Assembly: GCA_003550325.1 (NCBI GenBank) | Contig: QKWP01000112.1 | Span: forward strand, 318,719-382,718 | DNA length: 64,000 nt | Direction: 5' to 3' | From: Gigaspora rosea | Lineage: Eukaryota > Glomeromycota > Glomeromycetes > Diversisporales > Gigasporaceae | Shown: positions 36,308-48,258 of the stretch, piece after piece | Layout of the letters: the number at the start of each line of letters is the position of its first letter | Position numbering within the stretch: the stretch's first letter is position 1 | Made by a program: the position numbers and the translations under genes | The notes under the pieces: generated by a model | Seen by the model: the letters and a program-made list of their open reading frames with translations, nothing else | Database searches by the model: none | What the model was told of the DNA's origin: nothing

Positions 36308-38340
36308 TTACGGTTCGTTTGGTTCGTTTAACAATCTTTTTATTATCTGCCTCATATATGATGGCGTTATACTATTTGGTTGAGTCTTATGGATGGCCAT
36401 AATACAAGCCATTGCAAACGAAAAATAAATAACTTCGCCGTTTCTTTTGATAAGGAATAAAATTTGTTCAATAACAATTTCTTACGAATTTTATAAAATC
36501 ACAAAAAAAAAAAAAAAACACACCTAACATTTCTTGCTTTACCATTTTTAACCAAGAGCTTCCAAAAGGACTCAATTGATAGTCTTAAACTATACAATCC
36601 GATATCTAACCTTCTACTTGGATTTTCAACCAAGATCCATAGGCCGGCTATAAATCCGTTCGCGTATATTCTTAGTAAGAAACGGTTTATATAATTGCAA
36701 TATAAGAGCTTAAAGTAAAAGAGCGCGAATATTGAGAGATAATTTAATTTATTTATTACCTAGTCACAGGCATAAATTTATTAGGAAGAATTTTTTGAAA
36801 ACCACATAGTAATGCCCATGCAGTAGAAATTGCCATAGTAATGAAAGTTGCGCCTTTAAATATCGATGGTATAGCCCGACTCATAATTTGATTACTCTCT
36901 GCGTTAAACCTATTAAAAGAAACACAAGATATTCAATATGTATTTTATGAATTAATCAGTCATAACATATTATATATTCACCTTTTAACGAGATCTCTAC
37001 TCCTGTAGAACAAGGAAATAAGATGCATAAATGTCATAAATTTTAGAGCTGTGATACCCTCCTTAGCTATGAATTTTGAGTAGGTTGACAAACAACTAAG
37101 ATCTTCTGGATGTAATACGGCACACAACATTTTGGTATGTGCTGGGTGAGCTATTTCTAAAATTGGCTGGATAGGTTTCAATGTATCTGGAAGGGCAGGA
37201 TCATTTATACCGTGAAGCTTGGGTGAATGGAAATGAGGATAATTAAGTGATGCTATTATCGCAATTTGATCAACGATTTCACGGCCTGATGGCCAAGGAG
37301 AAGATTCTGGAAGATCACTTGGACGTTGCTGTACATATGTAGTACTTCTACTGGTAATAAATTTTGAGTAGTTATCCTATAATATATTTTTGTTCAATTA
37401 TTGAGCTTGGCAGGAAACCCCCCCCCCCATAATAAAAATTGATAGACTTTACTAACAGGAAAAATATCTGGATGAACCAAATAAGCATGTATAAGCTGAG
37501 CAGAACTAATTGGAAAAATCAACCATGATCCCCACCACCATGGCATTATAGGAATAAACCCATTTTGTCTCAGTGTATAGTAAACAGTTTGCAAACTCTT
37601 GCACAATATAGAAGTAGAAATAAAAATCCTCCTTGGTTGATCTTTATCTAAAAGTAATGAAGGGCCTGCAAACAAACCAGCCAAAAATGGAGGAACCAAG
37701 GGTGAGCATGCTACATCATCAATATCCGAGTTGTTACGAGGACCAAGTAAAGGGTCAAATACGCGTGTAAAGAAACGAAATAAAATTCTATATATTACAA
37801 AATAAGAAGAAACTGAGAGTGCAAATCGGGCAGATGTAGTAAGTGAACTATCAATTAATTGCCGAAATCTATCATGAAATATATAAATTGACAGCGTTAC
37901 TGGTAAATAAACGCGTAATAATCAAATTTAAAAGTATATTTTATTCATACTAACTTTTTTTCCTTTCTAAAACGTGCAGGTATCTGCGTTATAATCGTCA
38001 CAAGAATCGCAATAACATAAACTTTGAAAAAGTTTGCAATTCCTATTCTAGTATCACTAGGTAAGCACTCATTATGTGAGCACCATAGTGTACTAAAAAA
38101 AGTCTGGTGGTTATGTGGCCTAGCACTAAATACGAAAATTTGTGACTACATAAAAATAAGTCAACTGGAAATTTATTTTGATCAAGATATCAACAGGACT
38201 AACTTGGCAATAACATGAAATTCTTCTGCTGTTGGCAAATTTATGTCGGTCTTCTCTAAAATTGGAGTTAGTAATTTTACGACTTTTGAATATCTTTTGC
38301 TTGAAAGAACATAAGGCAAAAGATTCAAAAAGCGAGCCAT
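36308..38340 (-). CDS. TMEM135-like multi-pass membrane protein (5' end uncertain)
   Basis: TMEM135 homologues are membrane proteins linked to mitochondria and peroxisomes; the role here is inferred. Exons on the minus strand: about 38340-38204, 38056-37955 (or -37974), 37899-37457, 37376-36982, 36909-36760, 36670-36524, 36443-36308 (stop TAA 36310-36308). Family-like blocks: PPFLAGLFAGPSLLL, the Trp-rich PWWWGSW, a YSKF block followed by VQQRPSDLP, HPAHTKMLCAVLHPEDLSCL, and C-terminal NGEVIYFSFAMACIMAIH. Several hydrophobic segments, such as VYVIAILVTIITQIPA, fit membrane helices. The first confident Met is at 38340 (MARFLNLLPY). In-frame sequence continues to an acceptor-like site near 38380-38395, so an upstream exon is likely. 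The junction at 37900-37974 keeps phase only with a weak GTTTTA donor. Confidence 0.75.
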
Positions 38341-39036
38341 CTGATATCGTAAATTTCTTCTGATACCAACATTTTTTTCTGATGAAATAACACTGTAATA
38401 TCGCTATTCTTGGCGTAAATGAATTTCGTTTTATTGGTTGATTGTCAATAATTCCAATTGGCTAAAATTAAGATTAAAATTTTTCATTATCTCATCATCT
38501 TTATCAGGTATCGTTACACTTAAGACGTGGGTAATTCAATATAAACATATATTTTATTTAATACGTATCGATCTTGCCACAACAACTGGGGCACAAACAG
38601 AATGGCTAAAGCCAGGTATATACTCGATATTTAATAAAGATAACGATCTCTTTTAACCTATTTTTGATTGGTCGTCTGAAACAGAAAATCTTGTAGTACC
38701 TGGCTTTGGCCTACTCTTGTTAACTGAATTAAGGATGTTCTCAAGCGCAAATTTATTTATAAAAAATAGGTTCCGGAATCAATTGTATCTAATTTCACGA
38801 TATATTCCGATGAGCTACAATAGTTTAATACGTCATAGAGAAAAATTTAATTAGCGGAAGACCGTTTAACCGATCAAAAATGCTTTATCATTCCAATTGA
38901 CAAAGAAATGGGTCAAAAAGTCCTTTTTTTTTTTACGGAGTTGCATTGATTGACTAAACTTCAAAATCGTAACCAGCGCTTATACTAAAAACCTAAAAGG
39001 CAGGAAGTAATGGTTTATTTGTACACCGTATAAACG

Positions 39037-39064
39037 CGAAATAACGCTCGTAGGCGTTATTTCG
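39037..39064. repeat. Perfect short hairpin
   Basis: CGAAATAACGC, a 6-base loop, then GCGTTATTTCG. It is isolated. No T-run follows, so it is not a bacterial-type terminator. Confidence 0.6.
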
Positions 39065-39133
39065 AAAATCGAGTCCTTCAAAAATAGCTTACATCCTAAT
39101 ATAGCATACAATTATTGTTGGAAATTAATGATA

Positions 39134-39260
39134 AACAGTCGACCCTCCATAAGTTCATCCTCTATAAGTGCACTTCACATGCACTTTCTTTCTATAAGTG
39201 CCCGTCTAATGTAGATTACTTTCCATAAGTGCGCATTCCGATGTATGGAAGATAGACTGT
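39134..39260. repeat. Small TACAGTC-family remnant
   Basis: ACAGTCGACCCTCCATAAGT on the left and TATGGAAGATAGACTGT on the right are inverted ends. In between are four or so ATAAGTGC motifs. It resembles the tips of the foldback elements at 18559 and 50831. Confidence 0.55.
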
Positions 39261-41596
39261 ACTTTGTTCAAAAATCAACCTTATTTCGAAATAATGCATA
39301 TGGGGATATCCAAAATAACGCGCAGATGGTCCGCTTATACGATAACTTAAGGATTCAGAAAAAATTGAGTCAGCTAGTTTTGTTGTAGCAACATATGAAA
39401 GGTGGCAAGTCTAAAAGACGAACCAGAAGATGGAATTGCTGACATGGGTTTTTGGTCTTTCTGTTGGTTCGTCGTCTTTTTTTTTCTTTTTTTTTTTATT
39501 GCAGTTTTGTAAAAGCAATAATTTTTTTAATAGTAACGATAAGATAGTAATAATAAATTACATTGAGTCAATTATATTATCATTTGTTCTATTGATGATC
39601 TTTCTAATTAAATTTGACCATAACGGATGAGCACCATTACGATCACTAGCTAATTAATAATATCGAGCCCGAAATTAATTTGATATTAAAATATACATAA
39701 AAACCTACGTTAGAAGTAAAGTATTAGGTAACAAAAAAGTTAGTTATATCAGTATACAAATGCTTTATAACGTTGTAATGAGTCGACTGTCACACATTTA
39801 AAAATCGGGGAACAATTTTATGAATTTAGGCAGGCGTGATGTGATGATTTGACAAATGTTTATTATTGGGTTTAGGATTTTATGAGAAGTACTGTATTTA
39901 TTAAATAATAATTTTTGACCCGAAAGTTCTTAACTTTTACTTCATAATTTTCAAACTGCAAGAGGCTCAAGGGGCTTATTTTAATTTCGCTTCAATTCAA
40001 CTCTTAATGATTTTAAGTAAGAAACTTTTTAATGAATCGCCCCTCAAGCCTTTATTTTATGACTTTATACAATTTCCAGAACTCACTATATCCTTATATT
40101 GCCAATAGTATGACACACATTTTTTGCGCGTTTGTTTATATTAGTCACCTTATGAGTCATATTTAGATTGAGTATTCTTGGCTTAGTATTTCTGTATTTG
40201 TGGCAGCTTCTAAGTTCGATTTATCCTAGGTGCCGCAGAATATTAGCATGATTCTAAAAAACTGATCAGCTATAATTCCTAACCCTAATACATATAGCAC
40301 CGGAGCAGTCCCTAACCCTAATATATATAACATCGGAGCAGTATGGACCGGATTTGAATGGGTATTTTACACCCGGAATTACAGAATATCAGTTGATATG
40401 AGAATATGCTTGTTAAATGTCACTGAAGTTCACGTGATGATATATGGAAATTGACCAATAGTAAATCACGATTTAGTGGATCAAAACAAATATCAACTTC
40501 AAAAAAAAAACTTGAAAAAAATCAATTTTACTATATAGCATGCTAACTTCTAGCTCTAACTCTAACCCTAATATAAACAAATTTTAAATAATTTTATAGC
40601 TGTTGATAATCCCACAGCAATTAAATACTAATTAAACTAATATGTCATGTGAACTTCATATGGGCGGATTCAGGGACAGTGAAAAATATTGATTTGATTT
40701 TTAAAAATATCGATCAATATGGCAAAAACATATCGACTGATTTAGGAAATTGATAATAACTGTGACAGATTATAATGAAATCCAGATTAAAATGAAATTA
40801 TAGTATAAAATCTCAAAAACTAAATTTTTTTGAGGTGCATTTTTTAGAGTTAGAGGTTTAGGGTTAGGGTTAGTTTTAAAAAAAATTATAATAAACAAAT
40901 ATTAGTGGGTTTTAGAAGGCTAGCAGGTTAAATAAAAAATGTAGATTCTATTTTAAATTATGATCTATGATATTTAATTTTTACAAAAAAAACAAAAATA
41001 AATTAATTAGAAAAAAAAATTGTTTATAGAAATTAAAAAAAAAAATTGTATATAAATTATAAATTAAAAAAGAAAAACCATTTATATAAACAAAAAAAAG
41101 ATTATTTAAATTATTAAGTTAAATTTCACACATTGTTATATACTATGCCTCTAAGAACATATGAATTTGCATAACTTTAAGATTCTAATATTTTTTAATG
41201 CCTTAAATGTAAATCTTTTTCATAGCTGCATCAAACTCATTTATATAATCTATTATAACTAACTAAAAAAGAAAAAGTCTAGATAGACAGCAGTTTTTCT
41301 ACAGTAATAAATACATATATTAAATATGTTTTATTTGGTATATTTTATGGTAATATTTTGTAAATTTATTTCTTTATCAAATATTTATTGTCTCTTAATA
41401 CGTTATGCAGGCAAATTTGGCTGCAAAATCTAATTTTAATATAATTGATAAAAAGTGAGGTAAGAGAGGTCCCTCTAAAAGATATCTTATTTAATTTGGT
41501 TAGACTTCAATAACATTGTAGTAGAATGTCAATTGTATAAATCATGTTACTGATAATTAACACTAACTCAAATTTATACTTATCATGCATTATTGT

Positions 41597-41604
41597 GGCA
41601 CACA
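41597..41604 (+). repeat. Left 8-bp target duplication (GGCACACA)
   Basis: Repeated exactly at 46889-46896, outside the ends of the hAT-like element. Confidence 0.75.
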
Positions 41605-42789
41605 TAGTGTTCCTATGAACCTGAACTGAACTGAAACTTAGGTCAAGTTCAGGTTCAGGTTCAGTATTGAACCTAAACCTGAACATTTTTTAAAACAAGT
41701 TAAGGTTCAGTATTGAACTTTTATAGCTGGTTCAGGTTCAGTTCAGGTTCAGTTCATAAGTTCACGAACATGTTCAGGTTCAGTCTGGTATTCATATGAA
41801 CTAGTAATTCTAGGTTTGGGTCTGGGTTTGGTCTGGTCCAGACCAGACTTAAATTCTAAATTTTATTATTAAAACTTTATACTAAACTCAAACTTAATCA
41901 TGAGTTTGGTCAGGCTAGTTCAAATTTTGCAAATTAGTTTGAATCTAAATAAAAAATATATGTATTTTTTAATACTGAACAAGTTTACTTAGAGTGAGAA
42001 GTATAAATCAGTTAGTAAAATTTAGAAAATCATAGCATTTTGTATAATTTATTAATAAAATTATACAAATTTCTATGATTCTCTAAAGTTTACTAATTGA
42101 TCATAACTTCTTGTACTAAGTAAACATGTTAAGCACCAAAAAATACATCAAATCAGCATATTTTATTTTATTTTTCTTAAAATTTGAAGAAAAAATGCTT
42201 AATTTTGGAAATTTTCATCAAAAATCCAAAATTAAGCATCTTTAATGCAAATTTTAAGGAAATATACCAATATGATGTATTTTTTGGTACTAAACAAGTT
42301 TACTTATATCAAAAACTTATAATCAATTAGTAAAATTTAGAGAATCATAGAAATTTGTATAATTTTATTAATAAAATTATACAAATTTCTATGATTCTCT
42401 AAATTTTACTAATTTATCATAACTTCTTGCACTAAGTAAACTTGTTAAGCACCAAAAAATACATCAAATCAGCATATTTTATTTTACTTTTTTTAAAATT
42501 TGAAGAAAAGATGCTTAATTTTGAAAATTTTTATTAAAAAGATGCAAATTTTAAGGAAATAAAATAAAATATGCCGATATGATGTATTTTTTAGTGCTAA
42601 ACAAGTTTATATAGATCAAGAAGTTATGATCAATTAGTAAAATTTAGAGAATCATAGAAATTTGTATAATTTTATTAATAAAATTATACAAATTTCTATG
42701 ATTCTCTAAATTTTACTAATTGATCATAACTTCTTGATCTATATAAACTTGTTTAGCACCAATAAATATATCATATCGGCATATTTTAT

Positions 42790-43285
42790 TGTCTGAAGCG
42801 TAGCTGAGGATACTATACTTCTAGACATTAGAGATCTGTCAGGTCACATGATGACGTCCGTCACGCCGCGTAATTAGCCAATAAACGCGTCGCGTGCTAA
42901 CACAACAAAAAAATAAAAATTTTTAATTTTAAGTTTTAATAAAACTTAATCTTAGTATGCTAATAGTGGTTTTTTTTATTAAGTAAATCGACCTTCATTA
43001 TTAAGACAATTTTGTTCGCCATAACAAAATCTACCTATCTCTAAATTTTCATAAAAATTGATAATTTTTTACTAATGGACATTTGTAAAAAACTAACTGG
43101 CATCATAATAGATTCTTTTGGTACAAAAGTGTATTTTATAAAAATCAACTAATAAAAAATCATCCAATTTTTATAAAAATTTAGAGTAAGTAGAACTTAT
43201 AACGATGAATAAAATTGTCTTATTAATTAAGATCGATTTACTTAATAAAAAATTTGCTGACTATGTATCAAAGTTGTCTTTTACA
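42790..43285. mobile_element. Insertion with TGTCTGAAGCGTAGC start inside the satellite
   Basis: The satellite pattern breaks at 42790 with TGTCTGAAGCGTAGCTGAGG, followed by a GC-richer patch (GACGTCCGTCACGCCGCG, AACGCGTCGCGTGC). An internal inverted pair follows: ATTAAGTAAATCG at about 42980 and CGATTTACTTAAT at about 43233, with TTTTTATAAAATT-type inner arms. The pattern resumes at about 43286. The element shares its start with the one at 25701. The right boundary is approximate. Confidence 0.55.
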
Positions 43286-44212
43286 AGTTTACTTAGTGCA
43301 TGAAGCTAGAATTAATTAGTAAAATCTTATAATTCACAAATTTTTATTAATTAATTCTAACTTTATGCATTAAGTAAACTTGTTCAGCATCTAGAAATAC
43401 ATCAAATCGGCATAATTATTTTTATTTTACTTGAAATTAGAGAATAGATGTATAATTTTGGAATTTTGATTAAAAAAGTCAAATTTAAGCATCTTCTCTC
43501 CAAATTTCAAGTAAAATAAAAAATCATGGCCAATCTGATGTATTTTTAGGTGCTGAACAAGTTTACTTAGTGAATTAAATTAGAATTATTTAGTAAAATT
43601 TTATGAATCATAAGATTTTATAGAATTTTATTAATAAAATTCTACAAATTTTTATAATTCACAAATTCTTATTAATTAATTCTAACTTTATGCACTTGTT
43701 TAGCACCTAATAATACATCAAATCGGCTATGTTATTTTTATTTTACTTGAAATTTGGAGAACAGATGCATAATTTTGGATTTTTGATCAAAAAAGTCAAA
43801 TTTAAGCATATTTTCTCCAAATTTCAAGTAAAATAAAAACAATATAGCTGATTTGATGTATTTTTAGGTGTAAATAAGTTTAATTAGTGCATTAAGTTAG
43901 AATTATTTAGTAAAATTTTATGAATCATAAGATTTTATAGAATTTTATTAATAAAATTCTATAAAATCTTATTATTCATAAAATTTTACTAATTAATTCT
44001 AATATAATACACTAAGTAAACTAGTTTAGCACCTAAAAATACATCAAATTGGCTATGTTGTTTTTATTTTACTTGAAATTTGGCGAACAGATGCTTAAAT
44101 TTGACTTTTTTGATCAAAAATCCAAAATTATGCATCTGTTCTTCAAATTTCAAGTAAAATAAAAATAACATAGCCGATTTGATGTATTATTAGGTGCTGA
44201 ACAAGTTTAATT

Positions 44213-45383
44213 TTTTTTTTTTTTAATATTAGCCTGGTGACCATGCCATTTTTTATTCATAATAGTAGGTTAGTTACATTATCAAATGCTATTACTACTC
44301 CCGGCTTCTTCTAGCCTTACATCTAAAAAACAGCTCGTCTGGTTACTTAAAAGCACCTGTTCGTGACCTGCCAGAGTAGAATTAGCTTCACTATTGCCGG
44401 GATCCTTCCAGACCCTTCTATCACTAGATCATTAGCTGAGTTCCACAGCTCATCATGACCACCTTTTTCCTTATAAACTTCTTCCACCTAGATCCTGGCA
44501 GAATAGTTAACTAACTAATATCTGCGATATAACTAAAGAAAAAAGAGAAAAAACAAATTGAAAGAAAGAGTAAAAAGAGGAATGAAAAGAAAAGGAGAGA
44601 ATAAAAGGGGGAAAGACTACACAATCTAAGCGAAAGACCAAAATAAAAAAAGGGACAAGATGAAAAAAGTATAAAAAAAAAATATGGCCTGACATACATA
44701 TACTCAAAAAAAAGAAAATAAAGAAAGAAAGGAAAAAAAGACAGTAGAATATTCAAGAATATTCTAGTGATAAAAATTATATAATACTGCGCAAGGAAAC
44801 GCCTCGCCAGAGTATTATATATAAAAAAGAGACTAACAGAACATTTTGGAATTTATTTTCCACAGATCTGCCTACTCCATTGCGCCACGTCTCATTACGC
44901 GTTCGTTCCTGCTTCACCTGCATGCCTTCTTCCTGATTAGGATAGGAACAACAATGCCGATCTTTTGGAGGGGGTATGCTGAATTTCCCACTTTTCATCC
45001 AAAATTCCAGAAAAAAAAACTTCAAGCGAGAATATGATAGTGGGTGTATGGTCAAATATGTTCTTGTAACCAAAACCTTTAGAGAGTGTGTTGAAAACCT
45101 CATTTTTTAGTTCACCGCCTAGCCGAACTATAAAACCTTTATCGACGGAAGAAAACTTCCACCAGAATTTCTTGTACCAAGGGCACCCACTGCCAGTTAT
45201 CTTGCACAACTGATGCTTCTGGCTTGCTTGCCGAATATATAAAGGAGTCCCGAGGAAAAACAAAAAAGTTGACCTTTATAAAAACCAGTATTATAGTTGC
45301 TTCGTCTTTTACTAACAAAATTTTTTGTTTTTCTTTTGCTTAGAATTTTGGACAAGTGATCGATGTGAAGAGTTTTTTTTTTT
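44213..45383 (-). mobile_element. Poly(A)-tailed retroposed sequence (1.17 kb) with a 17-bp target duplication
   Basis: GCTGAACAAGTTTAATT occurs at 44196-44212 and again exactly at 45384-45400, bracketing DNA foreign to the satellite. The left end is a T-run, so the sequence is in minus orientation with a poly(A) tail. The insert is less A+T-rich and has no introns or inverted ends. Minus-strand frames of about 108 codons (45263-44937, 45103-44777) overlap and neither matches a family I know. It could be a processed copy of a cellular RNA, a long SINE or a 5'-truncated LINE. A CT-rich stretch at 44510-44750 precedes the tail. Confidence 0.65.
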
Positions 45384-45824
45384 GCTGAACAAGTTTAATT
45401 AGTGCATAAAGTTAGAATTAATTAATAAGAATTTGTGAATTATAAGAATTTGTAGAATTTTATTAATAAAATTCTATAAAATCTTATGATTCATAAAATT
45501 TTACTAAATAATTCTACCTTAATGCACTAAGTAAACTTGTTCAGCACCTAAAAATACATCAGATTGGCCATGATTTTTATTTTACTTGAAATTTGAAGAG
45601 AAGATGCTTAAATTTGACTTTTTTGATCAAAATTCCAAAATTATACATCTATTCTCTAAATTTCAAGTAAAATAAAAATAATTATGCCAATTTAATATAT
45701 TTCTAGATGCTGAACAAGTTTACTTAGTGCATAAAGTTAGGATTAATTAATAAAATTTTATGAATCATAAGATTTTATAGAATTTTATTAATAAAATTTT
45801 ATAAAATCTTAAGATTCACACTAA

Positions 45825-46025
45825 TAATTTGGTTTCTTAGGCTTTTAATTGGAGGGATTTTTGGTTTTTGGTTGATGGAATATTTGATGTTAAATGCTGT
45901 TATGAAAATAGGTAACTGATTACTTGATTAATTATGAGGCAATGGATCATAGTATATTTAGTAAGTGAAAATAATGGTGAACCCGACTTTCGTTCTGGTT
46001 ATATCGATCCCTCCCAGTCAAGATC
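45825..46025. other. ~200-bp insertion of unknown origin in the satellite
   Basis: Satellite sequence stops after AAGATTCACA and resumes with TTATTAATTCTAATTT. Between lies unrelated sequence with CCCGACTTTCGTTCTGG near its right side. No duplication or inverted ends are clear. Confidence 0.45.
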
Positions 46026-46888
46026 TTACTTATTAATTCTAATTTAATTCAATAAGTAAACTTGTTCAGAATCTAAAAATCCATTAGTTTAGCAGAATTA
46101 TTTTTTATTTTACTTGAAATTTAAAGAATAGATGCATAAATTTTGATTTTTGATCAAAAAAGTCAAATTTCAAGTAAAATAAAAATAATTCTAATAATTT
46201 GATGTATTTAAATGTTGTACAGGTTTACTTAGTGCATAAAGTTAGAATTAATTAATAAAATTTGTGAGTTATAAGATTTTATAGAATTTTATTAATAAAA
46301 TTCTATAATTTACAAAATTTACTAATTAATTCTAACTTACTACACTAAGTAAACTTGTATTTATTAATTGTTATTTTTGGCTTCGGACACTAACGGTATC
46401 TGTTTCCTAGTTTTATTTTCCTTAAAATATGCGTCAAAGATGCTTAATTTTGAATTTTTAATGAAAATTTTCAAAATTAAGCATCTTTTCTTCAAATTTT
46501 AAGAAAAGTAAAATAAAATATGCCGATTTGATGTATTTTTTGGTACTTAACCAAGTTTACTTAGTGCAAGAAGTTATGATCAATTAGTAAAATTTAATTT
46601 TATTAATAAAATTATACAAATTTTTATGATTCTTTAAATTTTACTAATTGATCCTAACTTTGTGATTTAAGTAAACATGTGCATATATTATGAACCTGAA
46701 CATGTTCATGAACCTTGAACTGAACCTGAACTGAACTTTTTTTAAGTTCAGGTTCAGGTTCATGTTCAATAATTTTAAGTTTAGGTTCAGTTCAGTATTG
46801 AACTTTTAGAGCAGGTTCAGGTTCAGGTTCAGGTTCATTGAACCTGAACCTGAACCTCTATTGAACTGAACTGAACTTCGGAACCCTA

Positions 46889-46896
46889 GGCACACA
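46889..46896 (+). repeat. Right 8-bp target duplication (GGCACACA)
   Basis: Matches 41597-41604. Confidence 0.75.
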
Positions 46897-47946
46897 TTAC
46901 GTTGATCGAATCTAAAAAATAATTATAATTATTTAAATAAAGTTTAGTGACTTTTTATTTTTAAATTTAATTATTCCTACACTATTGTTTTATAAAAGGG
47001 GTTGTTTGCTTTAAATTTTAAAAGCGATTTCTGGGATTATTTATTTATTAACTGCAGTAATCGATTTTAAAAAAAAAGCCATACGTACATCTTTAAAATT
47101 TTAATATTTTATAATAAAAGTTAAAGTTCTTGTTATTCAAAAGAAAAACAATACTGTTTAAATTGACTTGAGCATTATAAATATCTACTCATAGAATCTA
47201 AATATCTAAAATTAGATCGATAAAATATATACGCCAACTAGCGTTTTTTATAAAAATATTAAATTGGAAATAAATAGATTAAATAGAAATAAATAAATTA
47301 AAAAAAAAGTATAAACTATTTATTGAATTCAGTTCCGCTTTAAGTGAAAAGTTTATTACTATGCAAAACAACGAAGATATATATCTTAGTAATACAAACG
47401 TATTGTAGTTGTATATATCTGATATACATATTACATGTATGTATATGTATATATACGTACATATTAGATATGTATTTTAAATAAAATATTGAATAAATAT
47501 AATTTTTTTTATATGGATTAATACTTAAAGTAAAAATTTAGTAATATTTTAAGTGGTCGTGCATATTTAAAAAATTGTTTAAATATTAATAACATAATTA
47601 TTTAATTTTACTATATAAAAATCAGTCAATTTTAAATTATACTAAATTTTTATAAAATATAATTAAATGTTTATAATTTATAGTTTAAATATAACATTAA
47701 ATCTTAATGAATAGTATATTGAAATATTATATAACGTTTTATAATTTTTTTTTAAAACTATATATATATAACTTTTTGCTAGCAAATTTGCCTGCACCTA
47801 TCTGATGCATTAAGAGATATACTGGTAGTCAATAAAGTACACTTATATATAAAAACTTTAAGTTAAATTTCTAAAATATATACTATATATAACTATATAG
47901 TATATATTTAATATATAGTATAAGAATATATTATTATATATAACAA
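46897..47946. other. A+T-rich DNA, nothing recognised
   Basis: Contains TATATGTATATAC-type simple sequence around 47405-47470. No gene. Confidence 0.4.
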
Positions 47947-47949
47947 TAA

Positions 47950-48255
47950 GGCCATGCAAAGTTAATTTTTTATTTTGTATAACCTACTGACCCAATTTTT
48001 TCAAAAAAAAAATTTTTTAAATTCCTATTGTATCAATTATTCCATTTTTGCTATTTAATTTTTTTTTAGTATTATCCAATAATGACCTTAATTTTACGAA
48101 ATTACCTGAAAGATCTAATAAAAAACTTCCATGTTATGACCAAAGGATTAACTTTGAGACCACCAAAGTTATTTTTTAAAAAAAAAAATCCAACCCACCG
48201 AATGGAATTTTGAAACACCAGGTTATGCATAATGAAAAATTAACTTTGTATGGCC
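47950..48255. mobile_element. MITE family C, copy 2 (TAA target duplication)
   Basis: The ends GGCCATGCAAAGTTAATTTT and the complement of AATTAACTTTGTATGGCC are flanked by TAA (47947-47949 and 48256-48258), the same 3-bp duplication as copy 1 at 2599. At 306 bp it is longer than copy 1 (228 bp), with a different interior. Confidence 0.78.
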
Positions 48256-48258
48256 TAA

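Larger units (their letters stand above)
38400..41596. other. Intergenic A+T-rich DNA with small repeats
   Basis: No convincing gene. 38400-38700 (-) may hold a 5' exon of the TMEM135-like gene. Contains a perfect 11-bp-stem hairpin (39037-39064), a TACAGTC-family remnant (39134-39260), a 37-bp tandem pair with CCTAACCCTAAT (about 40279-40345) and facing telomere-like motifs (about 40540 and 40865). A 66-codon frame at 39430 is T-rich and not convincing. Confidence 0.4.
41965..46675. repeat. Satellite of ~270-330-bp dyad-symmetric monomers (about ten)
   Basis: Each monomer has two palindromes. One is centred on ATTTTATTAATAAAATT, with arms ending AAGTTTACTTAGTGCA and its complement. The other is centred on an AAATTAAGCATCTTT-type core, with arms carrying ATACATCAAATCGGCAT and its mirror. 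Starts of AAGTTTACTTAG-like sequence lie near 41987, 42297, 42606, 43289, 43557, 43873, 44204, 45388, 45715, 46215 and 46545. The first three are more alike (ATAATCAATTAG type) and the later ones form another subtype. No coding capacity. Confidence 0.8.
41605..46888. mobile_element. 5.28-kb non-autonomous hAT-like element with GGTTCA subterminal arrays
   Basis: The ends TAGTGTTCC and the complement of GGAACCCTA form a short inverted repeat, flanked by the exact 8-bp duplication GGCACACA. An 8-bp duplication and TAGNG-type ends define hAT elements. Both subterminal zones (41610-41790 and 46690-46880) are packed with GAACCTGAACTGAACT and AGGTTCAGGTTCAG motifs in both orientations. There is no transposase frame. 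The interior is a satellite of dyad-symmetric ~310-bp monomers plus at least three later insertions. It must be mobilised in trans, if at all. An alternative is that two smaller elements bracket the satellite, but the shared duplication argues for one unit. Confidence 0.75.

Noticed and set aside
37418-37428. An 11-base G/C run at an exon end in the TMEM135-like gene, seeming to cause a frameshift
   Set aside because: Using the GTTAGT donor before it (exon end at 37457) keeps phase and gives the expected protein sequence, so the run lies in the intron.
44507-44756. Minus-strand Phe/Ser-rich membrane-like frames
   Set aside because: They come from a CT-rich stretch near the tail of the retroposed insert; composition explains the hydrophobicity.
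41965-46675. CRISPR array
   Set aside because: Units are about 310 bp palindromic monomers with no short direct repeats and unique spacers, in fungal DNA.
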